DNA from: Bacillota bacterium
GTDB lineage: Bacteria > Bacillota > Clostridia > Clostridiales > Clostridiaceae
DNA length: 6,694 nucleotides
Reading direction: 5' to 3'
Assembly (NCBI GenBank): GCA_023445445.1
Contig: JAEXLD010000002.1
Span: forward strand, 1 to 6,694
Part shown: positions 1-5,496 of the stretch, one piece after another
Numbering within the stretch: the first letter of the stretch is position 1
Layout of the letters: the number at the start of each line of letters is the position of its first letter
Program-made: the position numbers and the translations under genes
The notes under the pieces: model-generated
Database searches by the model: none
The model's input: the letters and a program-made list of their open reading frames with translations, nothing else
Told to the model about the DNA's origin: nothing

Positions 1-1210
1 AGATTGGGCTTTAGATATATTAAATGAAATTAAGGAAATGAATGATAAATTATCTTTAGGCAAGGAAGATATAATTAATTCTATGATAGAAAAAATTATG
101 AACCCTAAATTAACATATGCTTATAGAATATCTGAAATGGTTAAAGAAGAAGGATTTTTAGAAAGTCATTTAAGATTAGCAAAAGAATATAAAGAAGAAG
201 CATATAAAAATAGATTTAAATTAGAAGGCTTTGAGGATTTAGAGCTTTCAACTCAAATATTAATGAAAGAAGCTATGAAAAGAGGAATTAAGGTTGATGT
301 TATTGATAGAGCTGATAACTTTATTTCTTTAAAGAAGGATGACCATATAGAATATGTAAAACAAGCTACTAAAACATCTAAGGATAACTACGTAACTGTT
401 TTAATGATGGAAAATAAAGTAGTAACTAAAAAAATATTAGAGAAAAATAATATAAAAGCACCTAAGGGAGAGGAATTCTTTAGCTTAGATGAAGCTATAA
501 GAAAGGCTCATAAATATATAAATAAAGCTATTGTAGTAAAACCAAAGTCAACTAACTTTGGACTAGGTATTTCTATATTTAAAGAAGGACCAAAGTTAGA
601 GGATATAGAGGAAGCATTTAAATTAGCTTTTGAACATGATAATACTGTATTAGTTGAAGAATTTATTATGGGTAAGGAGTATAGATTCTTAGTAATTGGT
701 GATGAAGTGCCAGGTATTCTTCATAGAGTTCCAGCCAATGTTATAGGTGATGGAAAAAGTAGCATTAGAGAATTAGTAGAGGAAAAGAATAAAAGTTCAC
801 TAAGAGGAAAAGGCTATAAAACACCTCTAGAAAAAATAAATTTAGATGATAATGTAAAACTATTCTTAAAGCATTTAGGTAAGGATTTTAATTATATACC
901 AGAAAAAGATGAAGTTGTATATTTAAGAGAAAACTCAAATGTAAGTACAGGTGGAGACAGCATAGATTATACAGATATAATTCCACAAAGATTTAAGGAT
1001 ATAGCAATTGAATCAGCTAAAGCTATAGGAGCTAATATTTGCGGCGTAGATATGATGATAGAGGATTATAAAGATGAGAATTCTAACTATGCAATAATAG
1101 AGCTTAACTTTAACCCAGCTATTCATATTCATTCATATCCTTATAAAGGAGAAGAAAGAGAAATAGCTAAGGAAATCTTAAAATTACTAGGATTTATTAA
1201 AATTGAATAA
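1..1210 (+). CDS. gshF: Glutathione biosynthesis bifunctional protein GshF, C-terminal part (5' end outside window)
   Basis: The frame is open from the first complete codon at position 2, so the ATG at 38 is internal. 402 residues are visible. In the family, an N-terminal gamma-glutamylcysteine ligase domain (missing here) is fused to a C-terminal ATP-grasp glutathione synthetase; together they make glutathione in the cytosol from Glu, Cys and Gly. Counting from position 2, the linker to the synthetase half contains ELSTQILMKEA at about 81-91 and the typical MMENKVVTKKIL at about 135-146. The ATP-grasp part follows: VVKPK (178-182), the glycine loop FGLGIS (186-191), VEEFIMGKEYR (218-228), RENSNVSTGGDS (309-320), then the Mg-binding Asp at 350 and ELNFN at 367-371. 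The C-terminus ends normally and is followed by a strong terminator. Full-length family members are about 750 residues. This block pattern is why I prefer GshF over cyanophycin synthetase, which shares the ATP-grasp fold. I am fairly sure of the family. Confidence 0.9.
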   Translation, partial: DWALDILNEIKEMNDKLSLGKEDIINSMIEKIMNPKLTYAYRISEMVKEEGFLESHLRLAKEYKEEAYKNRFKLEGFEDLELSTQILMKEAMKRGIKVDVIDRADNFISLKKDDHIEYVKQATKTSKDNYVTVLMMENKVVTKKILEKNNIKAPKGEEFFSLDEAIRKAHKYINKAIVVKPKSTNFGLGISIFKEGPKLEDIEEAFKLAFEHDNTVLVEEFIMGKEYRFLVIGDEVPGILHRVPANVIGDGKSSIRELVEEKNKSSLRGKGYKTPLEKINLDDNVKLFLKHLGKDFNYIPEKDEVVYLRENSNVSTGGDSIDYTDIIPQRFKDIAIESAKAIGANICGVDMMIEDYKDENSNYAIIELNFNPAIHIHSYPYKGEEREIAKEILKLLGFIKIE

Positions 1211-1223
1211 TAAATTTCTTTAA

Positions 1224-1284
1224 AAATACACCTCTAAAGTCTAGATATAAATCTAAACTTTAGAGGTGTATTTATTTTCTTTAT
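1224..1284 (+). terminator. Rho-independent terminator of gshF
   Basis: A perfect 17-bp stem pairs 1224-1240 with 1257-1273. After one C/A mismatch (1241/1256), a further 5 bp (1242-1246 with 1251-1255) closes on the loop ATAA. A T-rich tract follows (TTTATTTTCTTTATTTTTT). The A-run before the stem means the reverse strand also carries a short T-run. It separates gshF from the peptidase gene. Confidence 0.9.
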
Positions 1285-1327
1285 TTTTTAAATATTATGG
1301 ATTATATATTATTAAATGTAGTAGAAT

Positions 1328-1349
1328 ATAGTAAAAGAAATGTTACTAT
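1328..1349. promoter_or_regulatory. Inverted repeat, possible operator upstream of the M42 peptidase
   Basis: ATAGTAA (1328-1334) and its exact complement TTACTAT (1343-1349) are separated by 8 nt. The 22-bp dyad spans two helical turns and ends 6 nt before the extended -10 element at 1355-1363, where a -35 box would normally lie. No T-run follows, so it is not a terminator. A regulator-binding site is inference; in such AT-rich DNA a 7-bp repeat can arise by chance. Confidence 0.35.
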
Positions 1350-1354
1350 TTTAA

Positions 1355-1363
1355 TGCTAAAAT
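1355..1363 (+). promoter_or_regulatory. Extended -10 promoter for the M42 peptidase
   Basis: TGC followed by TAAAAT (1358-1363) is an extended -10 with five of six consensus bases. I find no recognisable -35 box 16-18 nt upstream; extended -10 promoters can work without one. Transcription would start near 1370, leaving a very short leader before the Shine-Dalgarno at 1374-1380. That tight spacing lowers confidence. Confidence 0.4.
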
Positions 1364-1390
1364 AGGTAAAATGGAAGGAGATTTACATAT

Positions 1391-2428
1391 ATGAATTACA
1401 ATGTAAATAAGGAGTATGTTTTAAACACAGCAAAAAAAATATTACAATTTGATAGTCCAACTGGATATTGTTTTGAAATTATGAAGATAATTGAAGAAAT
1501 TGCCACAGGATTTGGTTATAAATTTGAAACTACAAGAAAGGGATGTGGAGTAATTACTATTCCAGGGAAAAGTAATGAAAAAGTAATAGGCTTATCTGCT
1601 CATGTTGATACTTTAGGAGCTATGGTTAGATCTATAACAAATAGTGGTACATTAAAATTCACTTTATTAGGAGGGCCTATACCAGCCACTATGGACAGTG
1701 AATACTGTAAAATAAGAACAAGAGAAGGGAAAATATATACTGGAACATTTTTAAGCACTAGTCCAGCTGTTCACGTTTATCCTGATAGTAAGGATAAAAA
1801 GCGTGATCCAGAGAATATGGAAGTTAGAATAGATGAAAAAGTTTTATCTAAGAAGGATGTAGAGGCTTTAGGAATATGTCCAGGAGATTTTATATTTATT
1901 GATCCAAAGACTACTATAACTGAAAGTGGATTTATAAAATCAAGATTTATAGATGATAAGGGTAGTGTATCAGCGTTAATGGGTTTAATGGAAGTATTTA
2001 ATAGAGAAAATATTATACCTAAGTATACAACTAAATTATTTATTTCAACTTATGAAGAAGTAGGACATGGCTCCTCATATATTCCACAAGATATAACAGA
2101 AATGATAGCTGTTGATATGGGATGTATAGGAGATGATTTAAGTTGCACAGAATATGATGTATCTATTTGTGCTAAGGATTCTGGTGGTCCATATGATTAT
2201 AATATGGTAACTACTTTAGTAAATCTAGCAAAATCAAATAATATTAGATATGCAGTAGATATTTATCCAATGTATGGATCTGATGTTGGAGCAGCTCTTA
2301 GAGGTGGAAATGATATAAGGGGAGCTCTTATAGGACCAGGAGTTCATGCATCACATGGTATGGAAAGAACCCATTATGAAGCACTAGAAAACACTATAAA
2401 ATTACTTATAGAATATTTAATGTTATAA
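1391..2428 (+). CDS. M42-family metallopeptidase (NAGGN-trio-like subgroup)
   Basis: This 345-residue cytosolic protein is the usual length for M42 di-metal aminopeptidase-like hydrolases. The ATG follows GGAAGGAG at 1373-1380 with 10-nt spacing. Metal-site motifs run in family order: AHVDT with His71 and Asp73, FIDDKGS with the bridging Asp near 188, EEVGHG with the catalytic Glu222 and ligand Glu223, VDMG with Asp242, and SHGMERTH with the last His at 322. The PTGY motif near residue 23, the THRKG-like stretch (TTRKGCG, 47-53), LDTLGAM-like HVDTLGAM (71-78) and GPGVHASHGMERTH resemble the M42 hydrolases of the N-acetylglutaminylglutamine amide (NAGGN) trio more than YsdC/FrvX types. That resemblance is from memory of the family. 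The two other trio genes, a glutamine amidotransferase-like enzyme and a GNAT/ATP-grasp fusion, are absent here. The gene stands alone between two terminators. A general peptide-trimming role is the safest reading, and its substrate cannot be told from sequence. Confidence 0.9.
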   Translation: MNYNVNKEYVLNTAKKILQFDSPTGYCFEIMKIIEEIATGFGYKFETTRKGCGVITIPGKSNEKVIGLSAHVDTLGAMVRSITNSGTLKFTLLGGPIPATMDSEYCKIRTREGKIYTGTFLSTSPAVHVYPDSKDKKRDPENMEVRIDEKVLSKKDVEALGICPGDFIFIDPKTTITESGFIKSRFIDDKGSVSALMGLMEVFNRENIIPKYTTKLFISTYEEVGHGSSYIPQDITEMIAVDMGCIGDDLSCTEYDVSICAKDSGGPYDYNMVTTLVNLAKSNNIRYAVDIYPMYGSDVGAALRGGNDIRGALIGPGVHASHGMERTHYEALENTIKLLIEYLML

Positions 2429-2485
2429 AATTTTAATTCTACATTTTCAATTTGTACTATTAAATTTATTATTATAAGTAAGCGG

Positions 2486-2541
2486 AAAAATCTCCATGTG
2501 TTTCAATATTTTCTAGATAAAATTATTAAAACATATGGAGA
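2486..2541 (-). terminator. Terminator of the minus-strand stalk-protein gene
   Basis: Positions 2491-2503 pair with 2529-2541 over 13 bp with one G-T pair. Weaker A/T pairing continues inside (2505-2508 with 2524-2527). On the minus strand the stem is followed by five T residues (complement of 2486-2490), starting 14 nt past the minus gene's stop codon. On the plus strand the tail is only ATTATTCTT, so termination of the peptidase transcript here is possible but weaker. Confidence 0.75.
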
Positions 2542-2555
2542 ATTATTCTTAAATT

Positions 2556-3188
2556 TTAATAATCATAAGATGCCAGTAAATACCACCCAGAAGTAGTCCA
2601 ACCATAAAGTTTCCAACCGGGACCATTTGTATTCTTAACTAACTTAAAGGATCCCTCTTCCATTGCCCATATATCAGCACTGCTTGTTATATTAGGTGTT
2701 GATGGTATTGGTGTGGGAGTAGATTCTGGTGTAGGAATAGGTTCTGGGGTAGGATTAGTTTCGGGTGTATGGGATGGTATTGGGATGGGTGATGGATCTT
2801 GTGTTTGTGTAGGCAGCTGAGTATCTGATACAGATTGAGAAGGGTTTTTCAATTCTGTACTAGAAGGCTTTTCATTAGCTATGGGTGAACTGGAACTTTC
2901 CGTATTAGTAGAAGATTGTTGAGCTTCATTTGCCTCTACTGATAAACTATTACTTGATACTTTATTTTCATTCTTTGATGAATCCTCTATTTCCTCATCA
3001 GATGTTTCTTCCTGAAGGTTATTCTTATCAGTTAATTCTTTTTCTTTATCAGTATAAGGAAGATTAGTTGTTATAATAGGATCTTCTATTTGTTCATTAT
3101 ATTTATTTATATAATACAATGAACCTAATCCTAAAATTAATGTTATTAGAGAAATTATTATTGATTTTTTTACTTTTACTTTTTTCAT
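2556..3188 (-). CDS. Membrane-anchored protein with Ser-rich and Pro/Thr-repeat stalk and Trp-rich C-terminal module
   Basis: I do not recognise the family. The frame opens further upstream at a TTG (3206), but GGAGG at 3196-3200 sits 7 nt before the ATG at 3188, giving 210 residues. A basic N-terminus (KKVKVKK) precedes one hydrophobic segment at about 9-27. There is no lipobox and no clear cleavage site, so it is probably a membrane anchor with the rest outside. Residues 28-75 are strongly acidic/polar and 76-125 Ser/Asn-rich. Residues 132-165 are a Pro/Thr stalk of PTPE- and PIPTP-type repeats. Residues 173-210 form a compact aromatic end with Trp174, Trp192, Trp197 and Trp202, finishing ASYDY. 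There is no LPXTG signal, no choline-binding repeat and no catalytic motif. The design suggests the stalk presents the C-terminal module in or beyond the wall, perhaps to bind a polymer; that is inference. It is transcribed divergently from the lipoprotein gene, with its own terminator. Confidence 0.8.
   Translation of the reverse strand: MKKVKVKKSIIISLITLILGLGSLYYINKYNEQIEDPIITTNLPYTDKEKELTDKNNLQEETSDEEIEDSSKNENKVSSNSLSVEANEAQQSSTNTESSSSPIANEKPSSTELKNPSQSVSDTQLPTQTQDPSPIPIPSHTPETNPTPEPIPTPESTPTPIPSTPNITSSADIWAMEEGSFKLVKNTNGPGWKLYGWTTSGWYLLASYDY
2694..2795 (-). repeat. Pro/Thr stalk-coding imperfect repeat
   Basis: Short degenerate repeats encode the PTP, PEPIPTP and PESTPTP units of the stalk protein. 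On the plus strand the tract is strikingly G-rich for this AT-rich region, with GGG or GGGG runs at 2715-2717, 2746-2749, 2763-2765, 2771-2773, 2782-2784 and 2787-2789. Such tracts often vary in repeat number between strains. Confidence 0.65.
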
Positions 3189-3195
3189 TAGAAGT

Positions 3196-3200
3196 CCTCC
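3196..3200 (-). promoter_or_regulatory. Shine-Dalgarno GGAGG fixing the stalk-protein start
   Basis: On the minus strand GGAGG lies 7 nt before the ATG at 3188. It falls inside the longer frame that opens at the TTG at 3206, so the ATG is the real start. Confidence 0.8.
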
Positions 3201-3206
3201 ATACAA

Positions 3207-3443
3207 ATAATATTAATTTTTAAATCATAATTATCGAATTTAGTAAATAAATTCTATTTAAAGTTTTTTTAAAAAAATACTATTTGTAAAAATTTATTTA
3301 TTTTTGTTAATATATATCGTTTAACTTAGGAGAAACTTTAATATAATCATAAAAATTATACTAATTATAGAAAGCTTGACAACAAAATTATATGCTTATA
3401 ATATGTATTTAGAATGTATATTACAAAGGAGATAGGATAAATT
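3207..3443. other. Divergent intergenic region between stalk-protein and lipoprotein genes
   Basis: This 237-nt, extremely AT-rich spacer holds divergent promoters. The plus-strand promoter is described separately. I could not assign a convincing minus-strand -35/-10 pair. A palindromic T7A7 block lies at 3264-3277. No open frame with a Shine-Dalgarno and start was found. Confidence 0.6.
3376..3402 (+). promoter_or_regulatory. Sigma-A-type promoter of the lipoprotein gene
   Basis: A perfect TTGACA (3376-3381) is followed by a perfect TATAAT (3397-3402), but the spacer is only 15 nt. The alternative -10 TAATAT at 3399-3404 restores 17 nt with four of six matches. Transcription would begin near 3409, giving a leader of about 35 nt with the Shine-Dalgarno AAAGGAGA at 3425-3432. 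Confidence 0.65.
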
Positions 3444-4241
3444 ATGAAAAATGGATTATTAAAAAAATTATTATCAGTATCTATTATAACGGCTATAGGA
3501 ATGAGTGTTATGGTGGGATGTGGAAAAAAAGAAGTTGAAGGAGAAGAAACATCAAGAATAATTGCATTTGAAGAACCTATTGAAATATTACCCAAAAAAG
3601 TGCAAGAAGAATACGAGGATTTTGATGGAAAATTAAAAGATTATATGGCTTTTGGAGAATTCTTTTTAAGTGGAGTTGAAAACCAAGAATATTTTACTAA
3701 GTATAATACAAGTGCTGATGAACTTAACAACAGATATATGGAGTTTCATGCCAGGGAGAAAGAACATTCAACTAATGCATTTTTATCATATATTAATGGA
3801 GTATTAGGACTTCAAAAAGATATGGAAAAGGTTGCTGATGCTTATAAATTACAAGCAGAAGGTTTTATGAAAAGTGTATTATTAGGAAAGTCAAATGATG
3901 ATTACAAATTATACCCTTCATTTAAAGAATTAAATCCAGAAGAAACTATACAAAAACTACTAAAAGATAATAAAATAAAAGTAGAAAGTGTAGAGTTTAG
4001 CGAAGGATTTAAAGAGTGGTGTAACACTTATTCTCCTATGTATATTACGTTCACAATTAATATTAAAGGTACTCAAGATGGAAAAGCCTTTGATAAAGAT
4101 GTAGACCAATCGTTCTTTTTCACACCTAATCAAGATACATTAGATAAAATAGAGAGAGATGAACCAATACAAATGAGAGAAGTTAAATCTGAATTAGTAG
4201 GAATAGGATTATATAATTTAGAGGAATTAAAAGTAAAATAA
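3444..4241 (+). CDS. Lipoprotein of unknown family
   Basis: This 265-residue protein is exported and lipid-anchored. The basic N-terminus MKNGLLKK is followed by a hydrophobic core (about 9-22) and the lipobox MVGC, with Cys26 as the predicted lipidated residue. GKKEVEGEE, a charged tether, follows. Residues 45-150 look mainly helical, with an amphipathic, Glu/Lys-rich pattern. From about 165 an ELNPEETIQKLLKD helix leads to a region of alternating hydrophobic residues suggesting beta strands (178-186, 198-209 including YITFTINIKG, 222-227), then a final helix. One further Cys (193) is present. I see no substrate-binding-protein signature, no protease motif and no recognised domain. The ATG is supported by AAAGGAGA at 3425-3432, with rather long spacing, or AGGA at 3434-3437. 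A small exported protein follows after 65 nt, and the pair is probably co-transcribed up to the terminator at 4601-4634. Confidence 0.8.
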   Translation: MKNGLLKKLLSVSIITAIGMSVMVGCGKKEVEGEETSRIIAFEEPIEILPKKVQEEYEDFDGKLKDYMAFGEFFLSGVENQEYFTKYNTSADELNNRYMEFHAREKEHSTNAFLSYINGVLGLQKDMEKVADAYKLQAEGFMKSVLLGKSNDDYKLYPSFKELNPEETIQKLLKDNKIKVESVEFSEGFKEWCNTYSPMYITFTINIKGTQDGKAFDKDVDQSFFFTPNQDTLDKIERDEPIQMREVKSELVGIGLYNLEELKVK

Positions 4242-4306
4242 AAGATGAATTATTTGTTTTTTTATTTATTTGTATACATATATAATAATTTAAGGAGGAA
4301 TAGTGA

Positions 4307-4591
4307 ATGAAAACTTTTAAGAAATTAAAAATAAAAAATACTTTATTCTTAATTATTGGGATTCTAATAATATTTGAAGACGTATTTATACATAGTAGTA
4401 ATGCACAAGTCTATCCTTACTCTGAAAAAAATACTACTTTTGTATCTAATTTAGACGAATATGATGTTCCGGCAGAAAAATGCTATAAATTTGAAATAGT
4501 TGAATATCCTCATCCAGATAGATTAAATAAAGAATCATATGTAAATATTTATGGACCTGATGGTAGTTTAATAAAACAAATTTATAGATAA
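4307..4591 (+). CDS. Small exported protein of unknown function
   Basis: This 94-residue protein has a Sec-type signal: a basic start MKTFKKLKIK, a hydrophobic core at about 12-23, and a likely signal-peptidase I site after SNA at residue 33. The mature chain would be only about 61 residues. It contains FVSNLDEYDVPAEKCYKFEIVEYP, a YVNIYGPDGSLIKQIYR strand-turn-strand ending and one Cys (59). The cleavage is not certain, because an acidic pair (Glu24, Asp25) interrupts the region between core and site; an N-terminal anchor is the alternative. The ATG follows AAGGAGG (4292-4298) with 8-nt spacing, a strong site. I recognise no family. It lies 65 nt behind the lipoprotein gene with no convincing terminator between, and a terminator follows, suggesting a two-gene unit. 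Confidence 0.7.
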   Translation: MKTFKKLKIKNTLFLIIGILIIFEDVFIHSSNAQVYPYSEKNTTFVSNLDEYDVPAEKCYKFEIVEYPHPDRLNKESYVNIYGPDGSLIKQIYR

Positions 4592-4600
4592 ATTCAATTA

Positions 4601-4634
4601 ATGCTCACATATAAAATATTGTGGGTATTTTTTT
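4601..4634 (+). terminator. Rho-independent terminator after the small exported protein
   Basis: The stem pairs 4601-4609 with 4620-4628 (9 bp including two G-T pairs) around an A/T-rich loop of 10 nt. It runs directly into seven T residues (4628-4634). It begins 10 nt after the stop codon and closes the lipoprotein unit. Confidence 0.8.
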
Positions 4635-4731
4635 ATTAAAAGTAAAACTTAATGTAACTTATATGGAGATAAACTGAATAAGAAGAAAAATTAGTGAATT
4701 ATATTAATTTTAATAAAAAAAATTAAGAATG

Positions 4732-4760
4732 TTAAAAGTTTTTTATAAAAATGATATACT
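4732..4760 (+). promoter_or_regulatory. Candidate promoter of the DedA-HAD unit
   Basis: The extended -10 TGA-TATACT (4752-4760) has five of six -10 consensus bases. TTAAAA (4732-4737) has four of six -35 bases at the ideal 17-nt spacing. The start would be near 4767, which implies a leader of about 210 nt before the GTG at 4977. Confidence 0.5.
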
Positions 4761-4945
4761 AAATATAAGGATTTTAATTAAGAGTAAGTACTATACATGA
4801 GAGAGAAATTAATATAAAAATAAGACTTATTAAAATAACTAATATAATATTTAATGTTATAAATCTTTACTTTTCTAGTTTATTGATATTTAAGAAAATT
4901 TATATTTTATGTTAAGCTTATATTAAGAAAATAGGGGTAAACTAA

Positions 4946-4963
4946 AGTCATCATAAGATGATT
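4946..4963 (+). promoter_or_regulatory. Small hairpin abutting the DedA ribosome-binding site
   Basis: TCATC (4948-4952) pairs with GATGA (4957-4961) around the loop ATAA. A G-T and an A-T pair extend it to 7 bp (4946-4963). The Shine-Dalgarno GGGAG starts at the very next base, 4964. There is no T-run, so this is not a terminator. An effect on translation is inference. Confidence 0.35.
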
Positions 4964-4968
4964 GGGAG
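4964..4968 (+). promoter_or_regulatory. Shine-Dalgarno GGGAG fixing a GTG start for DedA
   Basis: GGGAG lies 8 nt before the GTG at 4977. The frame also opens at TTG 4962 and GTG 4968, but those overlap or precede this site. An internal ATG at 4998 has only a poor, distant G-run upstream. Confidence 0.55.
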
Positions 4969-4976
4969 TGATATTA

Positions 4977-5477
4977 GTGGGGGATATACAAATAATAATG
5001 GAATATTTTGCGAGATACGGCTTAATATTTGTATTTTTAATAATTTTTTTAGAGTATTTAAACTTTCCAGGCTTAGGAGCAGCTATAATAATGCCAGCCT
5101 TAGGTATAGCTGTAGCAAAATCAGGGGTAAACTTTTTCCTAGCTCTTGGAATATCAATAGTTGCAGGTGAATTAGCTAGTTATGTGCTTTATATAATAGC
5201 ATATTGGTTTGGGCAACCTATTTTAACTAAGATATATAATAGGTTTCCTAAATCAAGAAAATCTATAGATAAAGTATGTTTATATATGGAGAATTACGGA
5301 GACAAAGGTGTGTTAATAACAAGATTAATTCCAGCTGTTAGGACGTTAATTCCAGTTGTAGCAGGAATGTTTAGAATGAATATTATAAAGTTTTCAACTT
5401 ACTCAATTATAGGTATAGCAATTTGGAATTCAGCACTTATGTATGCTGGATATGCCTTTGGATATTATTTTATATAG
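4977..5477 (+). CDS. DedA/VTT-family integral membrane protein
   Basis: This polytopic membrane protein has about 166 residues from the chosen GTG start. DedA proteins are linked to lipid-carrier or phospholipid flipping and envelope homeostasis; some members recycle undecaprenyl phosphate or phosphatidylethanolamine. From the GTG start, residues 10-26 (YFARYGLIFVFLIIFLE) lead into the NFPGLGAAIIMPALG re-entrant-type segment at about 28-42. A GELASYVLYIIAYWFGQ block follows at about 63-79. The diagnostic LITRLIPAVRTLIPVVAG lies at about 112-129, with the conserved R..P..R pattern. A final hydrophobic pair runs IIGIAIWNSALMYAGYAFGYYF. The length is at the short end for the family (usually about 190-220), lacking a charged C-terminal tail. 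A HAD phosphatase gene starts 19 nt downstream, so the two are probably one operon. The family call is firm; the transported lipid is unknown. Confidence 0.88.
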   Translation: MGDIQIIMEYFARYGLIFVFLIIFLEYLNFPGLGAAIIMPALGIAVAKSGVNFFLALGISIVAGELASYVLYIIAYWFGQPILTKIYNRFPKSRKSIDKVCLYMENYGDKGVLITRLIPAVRTLIPVVAGMFRMNIIKFSTYSIIGIAIWNSALMYAGYAFGYYFI

Positions 5478-5485
5478 TTTTGTAT

Positions 5486-5491
5486 GGAGGG
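5486..5491 (+). promoter_or_regulatory. Shine-Dalgarno GGAGGG fixing the HAD start
   Basis: GGAGGG sits just before the ATG at 5497. The frame extends upstream to 5443 inside the DedA gene, but this site and the family N-terminus select 5497. Confidence 0.8.
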
Positions 5492-5496
5492 TATTT

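Larger units (their letters stand above)
4635..4976. other. Long AT-rich intergenic region upstream of the DedA gene
   Basis: These 342 nt hold a candidate promoter (4732-4760), an approximately 210-nt leader and a small hairpin next to the ribosome site. A pure A/T inverted repeat (4704-4711 with 4719-4726) lies upstream of the promoter. The palindrome AATAAGACTTATT lies at 4829-4841. No convincing coding frame is present; the best, a 23-codon frame from 4729, lacks a ribosome site. I recognise no known riboswitch. Confidence 0.5.

Noticed and set aside
3264..3277. The T7A7 palindrome in the divergent spacer as an operator or bent-DNA element
   Set aside because: Homopolymer runs are common in intergenic DNA of this composition, and nothing ties this one to either promoter.
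3365..3595. A minus-strand open frame of 76 codons overlapping the lipoprotein start and its promoter
   Set aside because: It runs antisense through a well-supported lipoprotein signal peptide and has low-complexity hydrophobic composition expected from the complement of AT-rich coding DNA.
4236..4267. A possible terminator between the lipoprotein and small exported protein genes
   Set aside because: Only AAATAAAA/TTTTATTT-type pairing without G-C is possible. The T-rich stretch (4257-4270) lacks a stable stem, so I treat the two genes as one unit.
4281..4286. TATAAT as a separate promoter for the small exported protein
   Set aside because: A start about 7 nt downstream would fall within the Shine-Dalgarno at 4292-4298, and no -35 box is evident.
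4704..4726. An 8-bp A/T-only inverted repeat as a terminator
   Set aside because: It has no G-C pairs and no T-run after it, and it is expected by chance at this base composition.
4729..4800. A 23-codon frame (ATG to TGA) upstream of DedA as a possible leader peptide
   Set aside because: There is no Shine-Dalgarno in front, and it would start upstream of the predicted transcription start near 4767.
4958..5170. A plus-strand 70-codon frame overlapping the DedA start
   Set aside because: Its ATG precedes the DedA start in another frame, its product matches nothing, and the DedA motifs are clear in the other frame. Its ATG also lies in the hairpin before the Shine-Dalgarno.
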